64,000 bases of DNA from Faecalibacterium prausnitzii (GTDB lineage Bacteria; Bacillota; Clostridia; Oscillospirales; Ruminococcaceae): contig NZ_PRLD01000007.1 in the NCBI RefSeq assembly GCF_003287405.1, positions 1-64,000 on the forward strand, read 5' to 3'. Position 1 is the stretch's first letter. Each line of letters starts with the position of its first letter. The position numbers and the translations under genes are program-made. Below, in pieces: positions 16,474-24,444 of the stretch. The notes below the pieces were generated by a model that ran no database searches, was not told the origin of the DNA, and saw only the letters and a list, made by a program, of their open reading frames with translations.

Positions 16474-17382
16474 ATGAAGAATCTCTTTGAGCAGTCCCGC
16501 TCCCATTGGGTGCGGTATGACCGCTATGAACTGAAAACCGCCGCAGACGGCAAGCGGTACATCACGCCGGGGAAGAATGCCAAGCCTGACATCTATAATC
16601 CCTTGAAGGAAGCGTCGGGAATCGTGCTGGATGCACTGAATGTGGGTATGCTGATGATGAACCGGCAGCCAGAGGACGAGGTGCAGAAGGCTATCTTAGA
16701 GTTTGTAACCCATTACGGCCTGCTGGGTCTGATGACGGCGCTACCCACTACGCCGTCCTTTATGGATTATGAGGCAGTCTATCTGCCGAAAAACCATTTC
16801 ATCAAGGCAGAATCCATGGAAACCGAAGACTATCTGGCACTGTTCTATCCCTTTGACCAGCTGGATGTGGTGAAACAAGGCGTTGAATCCAGTTGGAGCG
16901 TGTCCGGCGACCGAACAATGGTGGCGCTGACCATGACCTTTGCGGACGAACCTATGGCGAAAACCATGAGCTTCCAGCGGGAGTATGCGGAAGCCTATGA
17001 CTGGGTAGCACAGCAGTTCAAGGATTGGGCGTTCACGCTGACCACCTCTGTTTTGTACTATAACGACTACGACAGCATTGACGAGGATACAAGAAATCTT
17101 TACCGCAAGGGCATGGCTGCCTTCGGCGGCATTGCGCCCAGCTATCATATTGAGCTGCTGGACAAGCCGACCATCTATTGGGACTTCCATTCGCTGCTGC
17201 TGGGCATCCAGATGATGTTCAGCTTCCTGCTGGTGGACGGAGAGAAACCCCTGCGGCTGTGCAAGCACTGCCAGAAGGTATTCCTGAGCAGCCGCTCCAA
17301 TTCCGCATTTTGCAGCCCCCGGTGCAAGAATCAGTATAATGTCTATAAGAGCCGGGGAAAGAAAACCAGCGAAGAAGATTGA
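16474..17382 (+). CDS. DUF6076-like protein with C-terminal zinc ribbon
   Basis: A 302-residue soluble protein. The body (about 1-250) has no motif I can assign to an enzyme. The C-terminus LRLCKHCQKVFLSSRSNSAFCSPRCKNQYN is a four-cysteine zinc ribbon like those ending CGNR-type regulators. The length and finger fit the DUF6076 type of mobile-element proteins, a recollection-level match. It follows the acidic sigma-like gene by about 55 bp and precedes rhuM by 12 bp, so the three are likely one transcript. Confidence 0.6.
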   Translation: MKNLFEQSRSHWVRYDRYELKTAADGKRYITPGKNAKPDIYNPLKEASGIVLDALNVGMLMMNRQPEDEVQKAILEFVTHYGLLGLMTALPTTPSFMDYEAVYLPKNHFIKAESMETEDYLALFYPFDQLDVVKQGVESSWSVSGDRTMVALTMTFADEPMAKTMSFQREYAEAYDWVAQQFKDWAFTLTTSVLYYNDYDSIDEDTRNLYRKGMAAFGGIAPSYHIELLDKPTIYWDFHSLLLGIQMMFSFLLVDGEKPLRLCKHCQKVFLSSRSNSAFCSPRCKNQYNVYKSRGKKTSEED

Positions 17383-17393
17383 GGTGAAACGAC

Positions 17394-18419
17394 ATGGCAG
17401 ACGCCAAGAAGGATAAACTGCAAATCCGCAACAGCACAGTGGATTTCCTTGTGTTCACGAAAGATGCCCATGAGGATGGCATTGAGGTACGGGTACAGGA
17501 TCACGACGTTTGGCTGACCCAAAAGGCCATTGCACAGCTTTTTGATGTAGACCGGAGCGTTGTGACAAAGCATCTGAAAAATGTATATGAAAGCGGTGAA
17601 TTGTCCGAAGATGCAACTTGTGCAAATTTTGCACAAGTTGCGGATAACGGAAAAACCTATCACTATAAGTTCTACTCTCTGCCCGCCATCATAGCCGTAG
17701 GCTATCGGATCAATTCCGGCAGAGCCACGCAGTTCCGTCAGTGGGCAACCAAGGTGCTGGACACCTTCACCAAGCAGGGGTATGTGCTGGATAAGAGCAG
17801 GCTCATCAATGGGCAGATTTTTGATGAGGACTACTTCGATCACCTGATTTCCGAGATTCAGGAGATTCGGGCCAGCGAACGGCGCTTTTACCAGAAAATC
17901 ACGGACATTTACGCCACCGCTGTGGACTACTCTCTCGATAGCCAGACCACAAAGGATTTCTTTGCCACAGTTCAGAATAAGATGCACTATGCCGTCCATG
18001 GCGGCACAGCGGCAGAGGTCATTATGGCACGAGCCGATCACACCAAGGAACACATGGGACTGACCTCATGGAAGAATGCTCCTGACGGCAAGATTGTCAA
18101 GGCAGATGTGTCCGTTGCAAAAAATTACTTATCCATGGATGAAATGCAGGAACTGAACGAAATCGTCACCATGTATCTGGACTACGCCACCCGGCAGGCC
18201 AGACGGCATATCCCTATGACCATGGCAGATTGGGCCTCCAAGCTGGATGCTTTTCTGCAATTCAACGATGCAGAGATTCTGCAAAATAAGGGAAAAGTCA
18301 CCGCTGCCATTGCAAAAGCCTTTGCCGAAAGCGAGTTTGAGCAGTACCGTGTCATTCAGGATCGGCTGTATCAGAGCGACTTTGACCGGCTGGTAGCCAG
18401 CACGGAGCAAAAGAACTAA
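17394..18419 (+). CDS. RhuM-family protein
   Basis: A 341-residue protein of the RhuM (virulence RhuM) family: VWLTQKAIAQLFDVDRSVVTKHLKN (an N-terminal DNA-binding-like HTH at about 40-65), YSLPAIIAVGYRINSGRATQFRQWAT (about 100-125), and a C-terminal helical domain with MHYAVHGGTAAEVIMARAD. RhuM genes are scattered on genomic islands and near defence loci; the molecular role is unknown. GAGGTG lies eight bases before the ATG. A strong hairpin terminator follows at 18428. A toxin or phage-defence role is speculative. Confidence 0.88.
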   Translation: MADAKKDKLQIRNSTVDFLVFTKDAHEDGIEVRVQDHDVWLTQKAIAQLFDVDRSVVTKHLKNVYESGELSEDATCANFAQVADNGKTYHYKFYSLPAIIAVGYRINSGRATQFRQWATKVLDTFTKQGYVLDKSRLINGQIFDEDYFDHLISEIQEIRASERRFYQKITDIYATAVDYSLDSQTTKDFFATVQNKMHYAVHGGTAAEVIMARADHTKEHMGLTSWKNAPDGKIVKADVSVAKNYLSMDEMQELNEIVTMYLDYATRQARRHIPMTMADWASKLDAFLQFNDAEILQNKGKVTAAIAKAFAESEFEQYRVIQDRLYQSDFDRLVASTEQKN

Positions 18420-18427
18420 AACGCAGA

Positions 18428-18465
18428 AACGCCCGTTATCGGCCATGCGGCCAATAACGGGCGTT
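18428..18465. terminator. Bidirectional hairpin between rhuM and tnpV-like gene
   Basis: AACGCCCGTTAT pairs with ATAACGGGCGTT, extended inward by GGCC/GGCC around ATGC. It lies between the stop codons of two convergent genes, nine bases after rhuM. Confidence 0.85.
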
Positions 18466-18467
18466 CA

Positions 18468-18839
18468 TCATTCATATACAAGTTCGGTCAGGACAATTTC
18501 CTCTGCGCGGCTGCGGATGCTGTTCATGCGGCGCACCCATTCCATTTGATCGGCAGCTTTGAGTGCTTCTGTTACGCCTTCCTGCTTCGCTATTGCAGAT
18601 ACGATGATTGCCATGCGCTCGTTGCAGGCTTGGTCGATCTCGGCAAGGTGCCGATGCAGCGTTCCGCTTGTGAGCAGGTTTGCGTAGAGAACAGGACGAT
18701 GTTCTTTCAGATAGCTGCGGCGCATACGCCCATACTTGCCAATCTGGTATTCCGGTTCGTCCGGCAGCGCAAGGTTCGGGATGAGGTAATCGCCCTCCTG
18801 ACGGTAAGTGCCGCCCATTTCCTCAAATAGAGATTTCAT
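18468..18839 (-). CDS. TnpV-like transposon protein
   Basis: A 123-residue protein with the TnpV hallmark YGRMRRSYLKEHRPVLYANLLTSG at about residues 35-60 and a helical C-terminus. It is similar throughout to the IME-2 copy at 39598-39951. In Tn4451 relatives TnpV follows the recombinase; here it is the last gene before the IME-1 right end, far from that element's own recombinase. Coincidentally it sits just downstream of the truncated host recombinase, which could mislead an annotator into calling an internally deleted tnpX-tnpV pair. Confidence 0.82.
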   Translation of the reverse strand: MKSLFEEMGGTYRQEGDYLIPNLALPDEPEYQIGKYGRMRRSYLKEHRPVLYANLLTSGTLHRHLAEIDQACNERMAIIVSAIAKQEGVTEALKAADQMEWVRRMNSIRSRAEEIVLTELVYE

Positions 18840-18980
18840 ATGAATCAGCTCCTTTTTGTGTTGATTTCCAGCGGTTATAAGGTGTTTTTACTCCTTTCCT
18901 ACAACTGCTGTTCCATTCACCACAAATGAGCCGCAGTCATATGTATTAGGTGGCAGAAACCACCCTTTACATATTAACTC

Positions 18981-19076
18981 TTGGTTGGAAATGGAATTGC
19001 TTTCGCCTTGCAGCTCGTCCTCATGGGATAGTCTTGGATAAAGGGCAGTGATTTTCTGGGTGGTCTGTCTTAACAT
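18981..19076 (-). pseudogene. N-terminal 32 codons of the split host-element serine recombinase
   Basis: GGAGG precedes the ATG at 19076. The protein runs MLRQTTQKITALYPRLSHED, then ELQGESNSISNQ, the standard start of a TnpX-type recombinase including the catalytic serine region. At codon 33 the homology ends and the frame runs on for about 30 unrelated residues into IME-1 (to 18888). The continuation is at 1-485. The TTG (gene strand CAA, Gln32) is shared by both junctions. Confidence 0.9.
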
Positions 19077-19210
19077 AAAATCCTCCGTTTCCGACAGCCA
19101 GCCCCACTATTCCGTATTTCGATTATACCACATGGGGCGGCTGTCTGTATAGCGGCTTCTGCTTCTTTACCGCCCGGTAAAATGACGATTTTTCTGTGCG
19201 GCTTGTAGCG

Positions 19211-19402
19211 TTAGGGCGAAAGCTGGGCTTTGTGTCCTGCGGCTGCTTCCGCCTCCAGCACTTTCATCATCTTATCGGCTGCGGTGTCGGTGGTATCTTT
19301 TTTGAAAAAGCCGGAAACGACAAGGACGGTGTTGCCCATGCGGATCTCTGTCACACAGTCCGGGCGGCGTTCCGGGGTGGTATTCTGCTTGTTCTCTGCC
19401 AT
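19211..19402 (-). CDS. TnpW-like small transposon protein of the host element
   Basis: A 63-residue protein (start MAENKQNTTPERRPD) with the pattern TEIRMGNTVLVVSGFFKK followed by TAADKMMKVLE. This is a diverged form of the VRKIGxTTYKVxVHF block of TnpW proteins. AAGGAG lies six bases before the ATG at 19402. It sits between the host recombinase and the DnaC-like gene, the same place that the TnpW copy holds in IME-2. Confidence 0.7.
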   Translation of the reverse strand: MAENKQNTTPERRPDCVTEIRMGNTVLVVSGFFKKDTTDTAADKMMKVLEAEAAAGHKAQLSP

Positions 19403-19414
19403 AGGCAACTCCTT

Positions 19415-20254
19415 TCATTTCATCAATTCTTTTAGTCTGTTCAGCTTGGCTTGCGCCGTTTCACGGCGGAAGTTTTCTCCCGTAAAGAGGATAGGGGCGC
19501 ACATTTCCAAAAGGCGGTCATAAATCCGGGCATGGGCGGTGTCCAGCGGATTTTGCAGGCTGTCCAATGTCAGATTGGTGGTAACGATTAAGGGCTTGCG
19601 GCTGCGGTAGCGGCTGTCAATCACATTGTAGACCTGTTCTAAACCGTACTCTGTGCCGCGCTCCATTCCAAAATCATCAATGATAAGCAGAGAAAAACGG
19701 CAAAGACGCTCGATATACTCGTTGCGCCCCTCAAAGCTGGCGGTCAGGTCATTCAAAATCGCAGAGAAGTTCGTCATGCGGACAGCGACTTCCTGCTCCA
19801 TGAGGGCATTAGCGATACACCCGGCAAAATAGCTCTTTCCTGTGCCGACCTTGCCCCATAGCAGATAGCCGATATTTTCCTCGCGCATGATTTCCCAATG
19901 CTCCACATAGAAGTGTGCAATCTCCATTTGCGGGCATTTCCTGTTGTCGTTGGCGAAAGTCCATTCCTGCATGGTAGGATTGGTAAATCCCCGGCGTTTC
20001 AAGTCCTCCACGGTGTCAAGGTGCTTTCTGCGCTGTTCGGCGGCTTCACGCTCCAAACGCTGGGCTTTCTGGCAGTCACATTCTGCCGGGTGGCGGTCAC
20101 GCCCAAACAGGGCGGCTTGCTTTTCCGGGAAGTAGGCTTCTTTCGGAGTGTGACACTTGCCGCAGTAAAGCAGTCCGTCCTCGCCCGTGTAGTCCTCCGG
20201 CTGTGGGGTAACAGCCGCCATATTCAAAACTCGTTCTGTAAACAGATTACTCAT
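19415..20254 (-). CDS. DnaC-like replicative helicase loader (AAA+ ATPase)
   Basis: A 279-residue protein starting MSNLFTERVLNMAAV. An N-terminal zinc-binding part (YCGKCHTPKEAYF ... CDCQKAQRLEREA) is followed by a AAA+ domain with Walker A LWGKVGTGKSYFAGC, Walker B LLIIDDFGMER, and arginine-finger region DSRYRSRKPLIVTTN. This is the DnaC/IstB-like loader type. The ATG at 20254 overlaps the upstream DnaD-like stop (ATGA). With that protein it forms the element's replication module. IME-2 carries a clearly related copy at 28368. Confidence 0.9.
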   Translation of the reverse strand: MSNLFTERVLNMAAVTPQPEDYTGEDGLLYCGKCHTPKEAYFPEKQAALFGRDRHPAECDCQKAQRLEREAAEQRRKHLDTVEDLKRRGFTNPTMQEWTFANDNRKCPQMEIAHFYVEHWEIMREENIGYLLWGKVGTGKSYFAGCIANALMEQEVAVRMTNFSAILNDLTASFEGRNEYIERLCRFSLLIIDDFGMERGTEYGLEQVYNVIDSRYRSRKPLIVTTNLTLDSLQNPLDTAHARIYDRLLEMCAPILFTGENFRRETAQAKLNRLKELMK

Positions 20255-20991
20255 AAGCTCTCGCCCTCCTTGCAGGTGTATTCGGGTATGCCCTTTTTCG
20301 GGGCAGCCTTTGCGGTATCGTCTGCCGCCCATCTGCGGATAGTGGCGGCGTGGTTTTTATATTTCTTGCCCGTGGACGCGATATAGCCGGAAAGCCGCTC
20401 AATGTAGTACGCCCATTTTTCGGGCAGCTCCGCTTGCAGTTCGGAAAGCTCCGTATCAGTCAGAAATACATTCTCATATCTGCCATAGCTGCGGGCGAGG
20501 GCTTGTCTCTTTAACTCTCCCTCTTTTTCTAACTCTATATCTATCTCTTTCTTTATCTCTATCTCTGGTGGACGAATGTTGGACAAATGTCCGCCATTTG
20601 TCCGCGGCGGCAAAAGTGCCTTATTTTCAAGCCTTGCGGCGCGTTTCCGTTCCGCTTCGGTAGAGGATTGACCGATCATCAGCTCGATGTCGGTCATATA
20701 AAGCAGCCCGCAGTCAAGCTGCTCCACAAGCCCTAACTGCTGGAAGATGGCTAATGCCCGTTCCACCGTCCCGATTTGGTGACGGGTCAGCGTGGCTATC
20801 ATCTGGGCGGTATAGGGGATATGCTCGTCAAGCTGCAATCTGCCGCCATTTTTCAGCGATTTTAAGTACAGCTTCAAGAGGATATTGGAATACAAAATCC
20901 CGTCTTTCATGTCCTCCAACAGCACAATGGAATCGCTGTCGAAGAAGTTTTCTTTCAGTTTGAGGTAGTAATATTTGCGGTTATCTGCCAT
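20251..20991 (-). CDS. DnaD/phage replisome organizer-like replication initiator
   Basis: A 246-residue protein with N-terminal domain MADNRKYYYLKLKENFFDSD and a winged-helix region (YSNILLKLYLKSLKNGGRLQL, TAQMIATLTRHQIGTVERAL), as in phage replisome organizer proteins. A glutamate/isoleucine-rich linker EIEIKKEIDIELEKEGEL at about 160-178 is encoded by a pyrimidine-rich (plus-strand) TCTATCTCT-type tract. The C-terminal DnaD-like part has YIERLSGYIASTGKKYKNHAATIRRW. The ATG at 20991 is chosen because homologous copies begin there. It is coupled to the DnaC-like gene. Confidence 0.87.
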   Translation of the reverse strand: MADNRKYYYLKLKENFFDSDSIVLLEDMKDGILYSNILLKLYLKSLKNGGRLQLDEHIPYTAQMIATLTRHQIGTVERALAIFQQLGLVEQLDCGLLYMTDIELMIGQSSTEAERKRAARLENKALLPPRTNGGHLSNIRPPEIEIKKEIDIELEKEGELKRQALARSYGRYENVFLTDTELSELQAELPEKWAYYIERLSGYIASTGKKYKNHAATIRRWAADDTAKAAPKKGIPEYTCKEGESL

Positions 20992-21175
20992 TGGCGGTGT
21001 CCTCCCTGTGTTTCCATCTCTTAGAGAAATACCGGGGGCAGAGGACGATAATCGCCCGGAAGCTCTGCTTGCAGCCGTGTGTGCAGCCCCGGCAAAGGTC
21101 ATTGTAGGTAATACGGTTTCGGTGGTTGAGGAAAAAGCTCCATTCCAACCGCCGCTTTTTGCTCATGCGTGGCAT
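20981..21175 (-). CDS. Small conserved cysteine-containing mobile-element protein
   Basis: A 64-residue basic protein, MPRMSKKRRLEWSFFLNHRN with CRGCTHGCKQSFRAIIVLCPRYF further on. The CxxCxxxC cluster suggests a small metal-binding protein. AAGGAG lies five bases before the ATG at 21175, and the gene overlaps the start of the DnaD-like gene by eleven bases. Similar small proteins are, to my knowledge, common upstream of the replication gene in Tn1549-type elements. Function unknown. Confidence 0.65.
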   Translation of the reverse strand: MPRMSKKRRLEWSFFLNHRNRITYNDLCRGCTHGCKQSFRAIIVLCPRYFSKRWKHREDTANGR

Positions 21176-21349
21176 TTCTCGCTCCTTTCTGCCGTTTCCG
21201 CTGGTATAAGCGGATAGGTCGGTAAAAATGTAGTTTCTCGGTGTCATTTTCGGGGATTTCCTGCGCTGTGCGCCCCGTTTCAAAGGTGGGCAGTATTGCG
21301 GATAGGGTGCAGGGCATATCCCCGTTTTGGTATCGTTTCGGGGCGGTTT

Positions 21350-22978
21350 TTAACGCTCATGTTCGTGCTTTTTCTCTCTGTCTTTCTCGCCTTGCAGGAT
21401 TTGAGAAAGATTGCTTTTCACGGTATGCAGCTCCTTGACACGGGCTTTTTTCTCCCGGTATTCGTTGTAATGGGCGTTCTTTTCGGCGGTAAGCTGCTCG
21501 ATTTCCGCTTGCAGGGCTTTATGGCTTGGCAGCTTGGAAACGCCATGCGCCCGAAAATAACGGGTGGCTGCGTCCGCTATGATAAAATCGCTTTCGTGCC
21601 GTTCCCGGTAGGCGCTGCGGGCTTTTTCCGTTTTCTGCGCTTTCAGACCGTCACGGGCAGGCTTGGTCTTGGCATAGGCAAGCACCTGTGTCTGAAGTTC
21701 CTTTTTCTCCCGGATAGCAGCGTCCAGGGCTTTCAGCTTGGCGGTGCTGTCCTGTAAATCCGCATTGGCGGATACAAGGGCTGCGTCCAGCTCCTCCGGC
21801 GAATAGCCGTACTGCCCGTAGGCGGCAACGGTAGCCGCCATTTGTTTCAGATTGTGGACTGCCGCCCAGCGGTCATAGCCCGCGCCCTTTCCCTCCGCTC
21901 GCTTCGCTGCCCGGTCAACCATGCGCTGAATACCGTCCTTTTCCGGGGTGGTTTGGACAGCTTTTTTGCCCTGCAAACGCTCCCTTATGTTGCGGGGGTA
22001 TTCGGGTACGGTTGCGGTCTGCTCGGCGGCTCTGTGGGCGTTCTGTTCCAAAAGGGCAAGAACGGCAGTGCGGTCAAAATCATCTCCCAGCTTGCGGGCG
22101 GTAATGGGCTTTGTCCTGTCCGGCGTGAGGTAGGATAGCCGCCCTCGGCTCTCCTTGACAGTCACGCCCTGTTGCAAGAGAACGGCGGCGAACTCGCCAT
22201 AGCTTGCGGCAGAGGACAGCGCGGTGCGTATGGCCTGCCGCAATTTTTCCTTGTCTGTTTCAAACTTCGTGGGCTTGGCTGGCTGCTCCTCGGCTGGCAA
22301 GGCGGCAGCTTCCTTGTCCAGCTTTGCCTGCCCTTTCCGCTGCGCCCAATACTCATGCTCGGTAATGCGGTTTTTGCTGCCATGCAAAAGGTCGATTTGA
22401 TAGAGATTTTCCCGGTGGCACAGCTCCATGACTTCGGCTTTGAAGTATTCCATCGCCGCGTCTGTGCAGCGGTGTTTGCACCCGGCGCGGGTGTCTGCCG
22501 GTCTGTCCATATAGGGCAAGAATGGAACTTCGGCTATCCGCAGAGAATTGATAACGATATGCACATGGATATTGCCGCTGTGGTTGTGTCCGTCCGGGTG
22601 GGTGCAGACAATGGCTTGGTGTCCGGGAAAATGCTCGGCACAGAATTTCTCGCCCAATGCCTGCGCCCGGTCTACGGTCAAGCCGTTGTCCGAGCCGTCC
22701 CGTGGGTCAAAGGAAATGATATAGTGGTGGCTTTTCACATCTTCCCGCTTTTGATTTTTGCCGTAGCGGAGATTGGAGCGCATACACGCAACGGCAAAAT
22801 CTTCCTCACCGCAGTTCAGCGTGGCTATTCGGTAGTCCTCCCGGAGAATAAGCCGCCCGTTTTCATCAAGGGTGGGCTTCATGGTAAACTCGTCATGTTC
22901 AAAGGTGAGGTACTGTTCGGCTGCGCCATAGTCCGCATTTTTAGAGCTGATATGTTTGAATGTTGCCAACAGCGTCAC
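21350..22978 (-). CDS. Relaxase/mobilization nuclease of the host element (MobP-like, Tn1549 type)
   Basis: A 542-residue relaxase. The N-terminal nuclease domain (about 1-220) has the first motif MTLLATFKHISSKNADYG, the tyrosine region SHHYIISFDPRDG, and the histidine triad HPDGHNHSGNIHVHIVINSL. The C-terminal half is charged and helical. A GTG start at 22978 overlaps mobC. This family differs from the two MobL relaxases in IME-1 and IME-2, so the window encodes three relaxases of two types. It should nick an oriT near 23.4-23.7 kb with MobC's help. Confidence 0.9.
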   Translation of the reverse strand: MTLLATFKHISSKNADYGAAEQYLTFEHDEFTMKPTLDENGRLILREDYRIATLNCGEEDFAVACMRSNLRYGKNQKREDVKSHHYIISFDPRDGSDNGLTVDRAQALGEKFCAEHFPGHQAIVCTHPDGHNHSGNIHVHIVINSLRIAEVPFLPYMDRPADTRAGCKHRCTDAAMEYFKAEVMELCHRENLYQIDLLHGSKNRITEHEYWAQRKGQAKLDKEAAALPAEEQPAKPTKFETDKEKLRQAIRTALSSAASYGEFAAVLLQQGVTVKESRGRLSYLTPDRTKPITARKLGDDFDRTAVLALLEQNAHRAAEQTATVPEYPRNIRERLQGKKAVQTTPEKDGIQRMVDRAAKRAEGKGAGYDRWAAVHNLKQMAATVAAYGQYGYSPEELDAALVSANADLQDSTAKLKALDAAIREKKELQTQVLAYAKTKPARDGLKAQKTEKARSAYRERHESDFIIADAATRYFRAHGVSKLPSHKALQAEIEQLTAEKNAHYNEYREKKARVKELHTVKSNLSQILQGEKDREKKHEHER

Positions 22979-23339
22979 CTACCTTTCGCAAGACTTCAAA
23001 CTTCAAGGCAGCAAGGTCAGAAATGGCGGCGCGGACTTCAACGGACAGGGCGTTGCATGGTGTGCCGTACTCGTTGAGGGCGCGGGCAATCTGATTGAGG
23101 TTGCCGCCGATTTTTCCGTATTCGGCGGTCAGCCTGCCAACGGCAGACAGCAGTTCATCATTGACCGGGGAAACGGTAACGATGGGGCGAATGGTCGCCC
23201 GTGTAATGGCTTGCCGGATAAATTCGGCTTGGCTCATGTCATAGTGTTTCAGCCGCTCGGTGAAGTCGGCGTATTCTTCCTCGGTCATGCGGGTTTTGAC
23301 CACATGGCTGCGGTGGGGCGTGTTGTATTTTTTCTTCAA
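22941..23339 (-). CDS. MobC-like relaxosome accessory protein
   Basis: A 132-residue protein starting at TTG 23339, which AAAGGAGG precedes by seven bases. It reads KKKYNTPHRSHVVKTRMTEEEYADF at the start, a ribbon-helix-helix-like DNA-binding part, and ends with the MobC C-terminal block IGGNLNQIARALNEYG. Upstream in-frame residues to 23405 lack similarity. MobC proteins bind oriT and open the DNA for the relaxase. The stop lies inside the relaxase gene, giving translational coupling. Confidence 0.88.
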   Translation of the reverse strand: MKKKYNTPHRSHVVKTRMTEEEYADFTERLKHYDMSQAEFIRQAITRATIRPIVTVSPVNDELLSAVGRLTAEYGKIGGNLNQIARALNEYGTPCNALSVEVRAAISDLAALKFEVLRKVGDAVGNIQTYQL

Positions 23340-23778
23340 GCGTTGACCTCCTTTCTCGCCCGACAGGGCGCATGAGCAGGGTTTGGGGAAGGCACTCCCC
23401 AACAAGATTTACCAAAGGGGCAAAACCGCAGATATGCGGATTTTGGCACCGTGGTAGAATCTTGCTCTAAAAAACTACCGCTTTCCTCGGCGGCTCTGGT
23501 TTGCGGATATACTGGCTTGCTCCACCAATATAGCGATTGCGGCGGCGTGTTCTGCCCGCTGTTCACCACTACAACGGTGAAAAGGGGGCGTTTTGGCAAA
23601 CGCAGCGAAAATTTTTTTATTTTCCCTGTCTGCTCCCTACAACAATCCGGCGGTGTGGTTTGCCAAAGATTTTTGAAAATGGGCGCAAAAAAAGCAGTAA
23701 ACCTTTTCAAGATTTACTGCTTATCTGCCGCTGTGATGGGCGGCGGTATTAAATTGTCAGCCGTTTTTCAAATGGAAT
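23340..23778. other. Probable oriT region upstream of mobC
   Basis: Some 440 bases with no convincing gene, although the minus strand is open from 23336 to 23710. It holds an inverted repeat AAAACCGCA/TGCGGATTTT around 23425-23445 and a repeated TAGAATCTTGCTC/ACTACC-type stretch just to the right. Location next to mobC and the relaxase makes it the likely origin of transfer of the host element, but I cannot point to a known nic sequence. Confidence 0.4.
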
Positions 23779-24189
23779 TTATCTGCAATCGCTTTCTTTC
23801 CGCTTTCCAATTCCTTTTCTGTAATCTTCCATAATCCTAACGCAATGATCTGCTATCTTTTGCATTCCGAGTTCTTCAAAAAAGGCAATTTGTATTTTCA
23901 TCAGTTCTTCACAAACAGTCAACTTCTGCTCATCCATATTGCTAATAGCAAGCCATGGGAACGCTTTATATTTCTTAGTGTCCCCAATGAGAAAATTGTA
24001 CCCTATCAACTCATTTTCACGGAAAACGAAATAGAATTGTGGGCCTGAACCTGGAACTGACTTTTCCATAATTTGCTGCATTGTTCTCACGCCGCCGTAT
24101 GCCGGAAAAAAACCTATTCGCTCAAGAGCATTTAATATGTCAATCCTTTTATCTGTGGGTATGTCTCTATAATTGATAATCTGTTCCAT
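23779..24189 (-). CDS. Possible GNAT-like acetyltransferase or unassigned cargo protein
   Basis: A 136-residue protein. The central part QFYFVFRENELIGYNFLIGD with AFPWLAISNMDEQ resembles the beta-strand/turn region of GNAT N-acetyltransferases, but a clear acetyl-CoA loop (Q/RxxGxG/A) is not visible. GAGGGTAG precedes the ATG at 24189. It is more AT-rich than its neighbours and sits between the oriT region and the sigma/HTH pair, so it looks like inserted cargo. The assignment is tentative. Confidence 0.45.
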   Translation of the reverse strand: MEQIINYRDIPTDKRIDILNALERIGFFPAYGGVRTMQQIMEKSVPGSGPQFYFVFRENELIGYNFLIGDTKKYKAFPWLAISNMDEQKLTVCEELMKIQIAFFEELGMQKIADHCVRIMEDYRKGIGKRKESDCR

Positions 24190-24246
24190 TTGCTCTACCC
24201 TCATTGAAGTTTAATTTGTCAGGCTCTAATTATACAACTTTTCTGT

Positions 24247-24444
24247 TTAGCGGTCAAAGCGGAACTTCAACAGGCTTTCTATCAGTTGCCTGACGATATG
24301 CTCCTGCATATCCGTGTTAATCTGTCCGTCCATTTTCGCACAAGAGCGGACATATCCCGCATAATGGGATAGGACGGCGGCAACAGCTTCCGGGTCGCCC
24401 TCGCTTGCCTTAACGATTGTCTCATAGGGAAGTAGCTGGCTCAT
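24247..24444 (-). CDS. Conjugative-transposon HTH-domain protein (Tn916 Orf8-like)
   Basis: A 65-residue protein, MSQLLPYETIVKASEGDPEA followed by AVAAVLSHYAGYVRSCAKMDG and ending ESLLKFRFDR. This resembles the short helix-turn-helix-like proteins encoded next to the small sigma factor in Tn916 and Tn1549 relatives. It overlaps the upstream sigma gene by 23 bases. It probably takes part in transcription control of the element. Confidence 0.75.
   Translation of the reverse strand: MSQLLPYETIVKASEGDPEAVAAVLSHYAGYVRSCAKMDGQINTDMQEHIVRQLIESLLKFRFDR

Larger units (their letters stand above)
486..18980. mobile_element. IME-1: 18.5-kb mobilizable serine-recombinase element inserted in another recombinase gene
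   Basis: The limits are set by the interrupted recombinase gene. TTG occurs at 483-485 and again at 18981-18983, and deleting 486-18980 restores the reading frame at codon 32. The left end begins AGATGGAATTTGTCAAGG and the right end finishes CATATTAACTC. Inside are a recombinase (12990-15032), TnpW- and TnpV-like proteins, a MobL-type relaxase with an oriT-like site, two primase-type genes, and cargo: a two-component/ABC module and a RhuM locus. The recombinase is internal rather than terminal, which is unusual for Tn4451 relatives and may mean the element is composite. The first 7.8 kb of cargo is visibly more AT-rich than the mobilization genes. Confidence 0.85.

Noticed and set aside
18468-19076. 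Reading the recombinase fragment and tnpV as one internally deleted tnpX-tnpV pair
   Set aside because: The fragment at 1-485 continues the recombinase exactly in frame with a shared TTG, so an insertion explains the break better than an internal deletion.
23336-23710. Minus-strand 124-codon frame upstream of mobC
   Set aside because: No domain, no convincing ribosome-binding site, and it covers the likely oriT; treated as non-coding.
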